Shown one piece after another: positions 63,183 to 64,000 of a DNA stretch of 64,000 bases. The position numbers and the translations under genes are program-made. The DNA lies in NCBI RefSeq assembly GCF_900105595.1, contig NZ_LT629784.1, positions 1,364,001 through 1,428,000 on the forward strand, read 5' to 3'. The notes beneath the pieces are model-generated. The model was not told the DNA's origin and ran no database searches. It saw only the letters and a program-made list of their open reading frames with translations. This DNA is from Stappia sp. ES.058 (GTDB lineage: Bacteria; Pseudomonadota; Alphaproteobacteria; Rhizobiales; Stappiaceae). The first letter of the stretch is position 1; every line of letters starts with the position of its first letter.

Positions 63183-63590
63183 GTCGAAGCCGCTTGACAC
63201 GAACAGGGCAAAGGCGGCCGTAGGCCGCCTTTGTTGTCTGTGGCCGGCCGGCGCGGTTTCAATGCCGGAGCCGATCCGCCGCGGGCTGCGGACGACGTCT
63301 CGCGAAGACGGATCCGGCCGGTGAGGGAAGAGGCCCCGTCATGCGCGAAAAGGTGCGCTGAAATCCAAGACAAAAGACTTCGTCGCACTGGCAAAAGGTC
63401 TTGAATGCACTAAGAACTACGGTGTTATACGGATGCCGGTGGGGAGATGGGGGTTTTTGGCAGGCTGTGCTGTGCGTGATCTTGTCCGGCAGACGGCTTC
63501 GGCTTCGGGCTTGAGGCCATGCGATGCCGTCAGGTCGGCAGTTTCATGGCAGTGGTTCAAGGCTGCATAAATTGGGCAAGGAGTTGGGAC
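63183..63590 (+). other. Intergenic region after fdhB
   Basis: This 408-base gap contains a hairpin at 63210-63235 and then no clear gene. A weak promoter-like TTGAAT (63401) and TATACG (63426) lies in its second half, with wide spacing. AAGGAG at 63578-63583 belongs to the lipoprotein gene. The rest shows no repeats or operator that I can identify. Confidence 0.5.
63210..63235 (+). terminator. Terminator hairpin after fdhB
   Basis: AAAGGCGGCC and GGCCGCCTTT form a perfect 10-base stem with a three-base GTA loop, ending in a T-rich stretch TTTGTTGT. It may stop or attenuate transcription between fdhAB and the downstream genes. Confidence 0.78.
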
Positions 63591-63788
63591 GTGGGATCGG
63601 GAAATCGGACGTTGGCGGTTGTCGCTCTGTCGGTGCTGGCGCTCTCGGCGCTGTCCGGCTGTCGCGAAGATGAACAGAACCGGCCGCTGATCTTGGAAAA
63701 GGGCGTCTATCAGGGAGCCCCGGATGAGGAACTGAGCGAGGCGGACCGGCGCGCACTGCAACAGCGCGGAGATCGCCAGCGGTTTTGA
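63591..63788 (+). CDS. Small lipoprotein in the formate dehydrogenase cluster
   Basis: 65 residues from a GTG at 63591, selected because AAGGAG is seven bases upstream; ATG starts at 63519 or 63546 are less likely. The lipobox LSALSGC (Cys24) follows a hydrophobic core, and a hydrophilic tail (NRPLILEKGVYQGAPDEEL) would lie in the periplasm. It precedes the probable membrane subunit gene and may help assemble or tether formate dehydrogenase; function is unknown. Confidence 0.7.
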   Translation: MGSGNRTLAVVALSVLALSALSGCREDEQNRPLILEKGVYQGAPDEELSEADRRALQQRGDRQRF

Positions 63789-63879
63789 TCCGGACCGTCG
63801 GTCTTGGTGGAAATGGGGATTTCCGCGCGGATCAGATGAATTCCAGTGAGCCCGGCGTCATGTCGGCGGGAGGAGAACG

Positions 63880-64000
63880 ATGATCTTCATTGCAAATGGA
63901 CTTTTCAGCCGCACTGCCGGGCGACTGCATGGCGCCGCTGCCGGTGCTCTCGCTCTTATTCTTTTGGTTGGCGCTGTCGGGACCGTCTCCGCGCCCGCTA
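63880..64000 (+). CDS. Start of a membrane or exported protein, probable formate dehydrogenase gamma subunit
   Basis: Forty codons are visible before the window ends. GGGAGGAG stands ahead of the ATG. The residues form a basic start (MIFIANGLFSRTAGRLHG) and a hydrophobic stretch (AGALALILLVGAVGTVSAPA), a signal peptide or first membrane helix. Position after FdhB and the small lipoprotein suggests the cytochrome b gamma subunit, but the diagnostic histidines are beyond the edge. Confidence 0.5.
   Translation, partial: MIFIANGLFSRTAGRLHGAAAGALALILLVGAVGTVSAPA

Overview
The window is high-GC, densely coded bacterial chromosome. Proteobacterial Mo-enzyme and denitrification genes, TRAP transport, CobS/CobT, DUF1289, PleC-like kinase and NsrR/NnrS/NnrU content point to an alphaproteobacterium, most likely a marine Hyphomicrobiales or Rhodobacterales type. 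That assignment is an inference from gene content; there is no rRNA or other marker gene here. I saw no phage, IS element, CRISPR array or tRNA.

Layout. (1) 1-4238: end of a dipeptide/oligopeptide ABC operon (binding protein tail, two permeases, two ATPases). (2) 4270-14473: a LacI-type regulator diverges from a small membrane ORF, a TRAP transporter, HpsN-HpsO-HpsP-type dehydrogenases, SuyA-SuyB sulfolactate sulfo-lyase and a YeiH-type exporter. Together these form a 2,3-dihydroxypropane-1-sulfonate (DHPS) catabolic island: import, oxidation to sulfolactate, cleavage to pyruvate and sulfite, then anion export. (3) 14587-31455: nitrate/NO respiration. It holds nsrR-nnrS-nnrU with an NsrR operator, a NarR-like Crp/Fnr regulator diverging from narK1-narK2-narGHJI with two Fnr-type boxes, and an unusual operon tail (PpiC isomerase, hemerythrin, carbonic anhydrase, MoeA, DUF2478). 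(4) 31535-32676: a Xre-RES toxin-antitoxin pair with two operators. (5) 32890-43475: housekeeping and membrane genes (SLC13/RCK transporter, DusA, TauE/SafE permease, retropepsin-like protease, DUF1289, lipoprotein hydrolase, CobS/CobT, histidine kinase, UDG-fold protein). (6) 43532-52088: exported rhodanese, Lrp/AsnC regulator, DUF302 protein, HIBADH-family reductase, LysR regulator, Cys/Met PLP enzyme, and an amino-acid ABC transporter without an ATPase gene.

(7) 52089-64000: molybdenum and formate region. MoeA-MobB-MobA-FdhD are packed as one minus-strand run, followed by two tandem BLUF blue-light proteins, Mrp, and then a plus-strand formate dehydrogenase operon (TorD-like chaperone, small Tat protein, FdhA, FdhB, small lipoprotein, start of a probable membrane subunit).

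The parts fit one physiology. NarG and FdhA both need bis-MGD cofactor, which the MoeA/MobA/MobB/FdhD set serves. Formate oxidation can feed nitrate reduction. NO arising from nitrate respiration is sensed by NsrR. Sulfonate carbon enters through the DHPS island. The most unusual local features are the nar operon tail, the tandem BLUF pair beside the Mo-cofactor genes, and a 58-residue membrane ORF heading the TRAP/DHPS operon.
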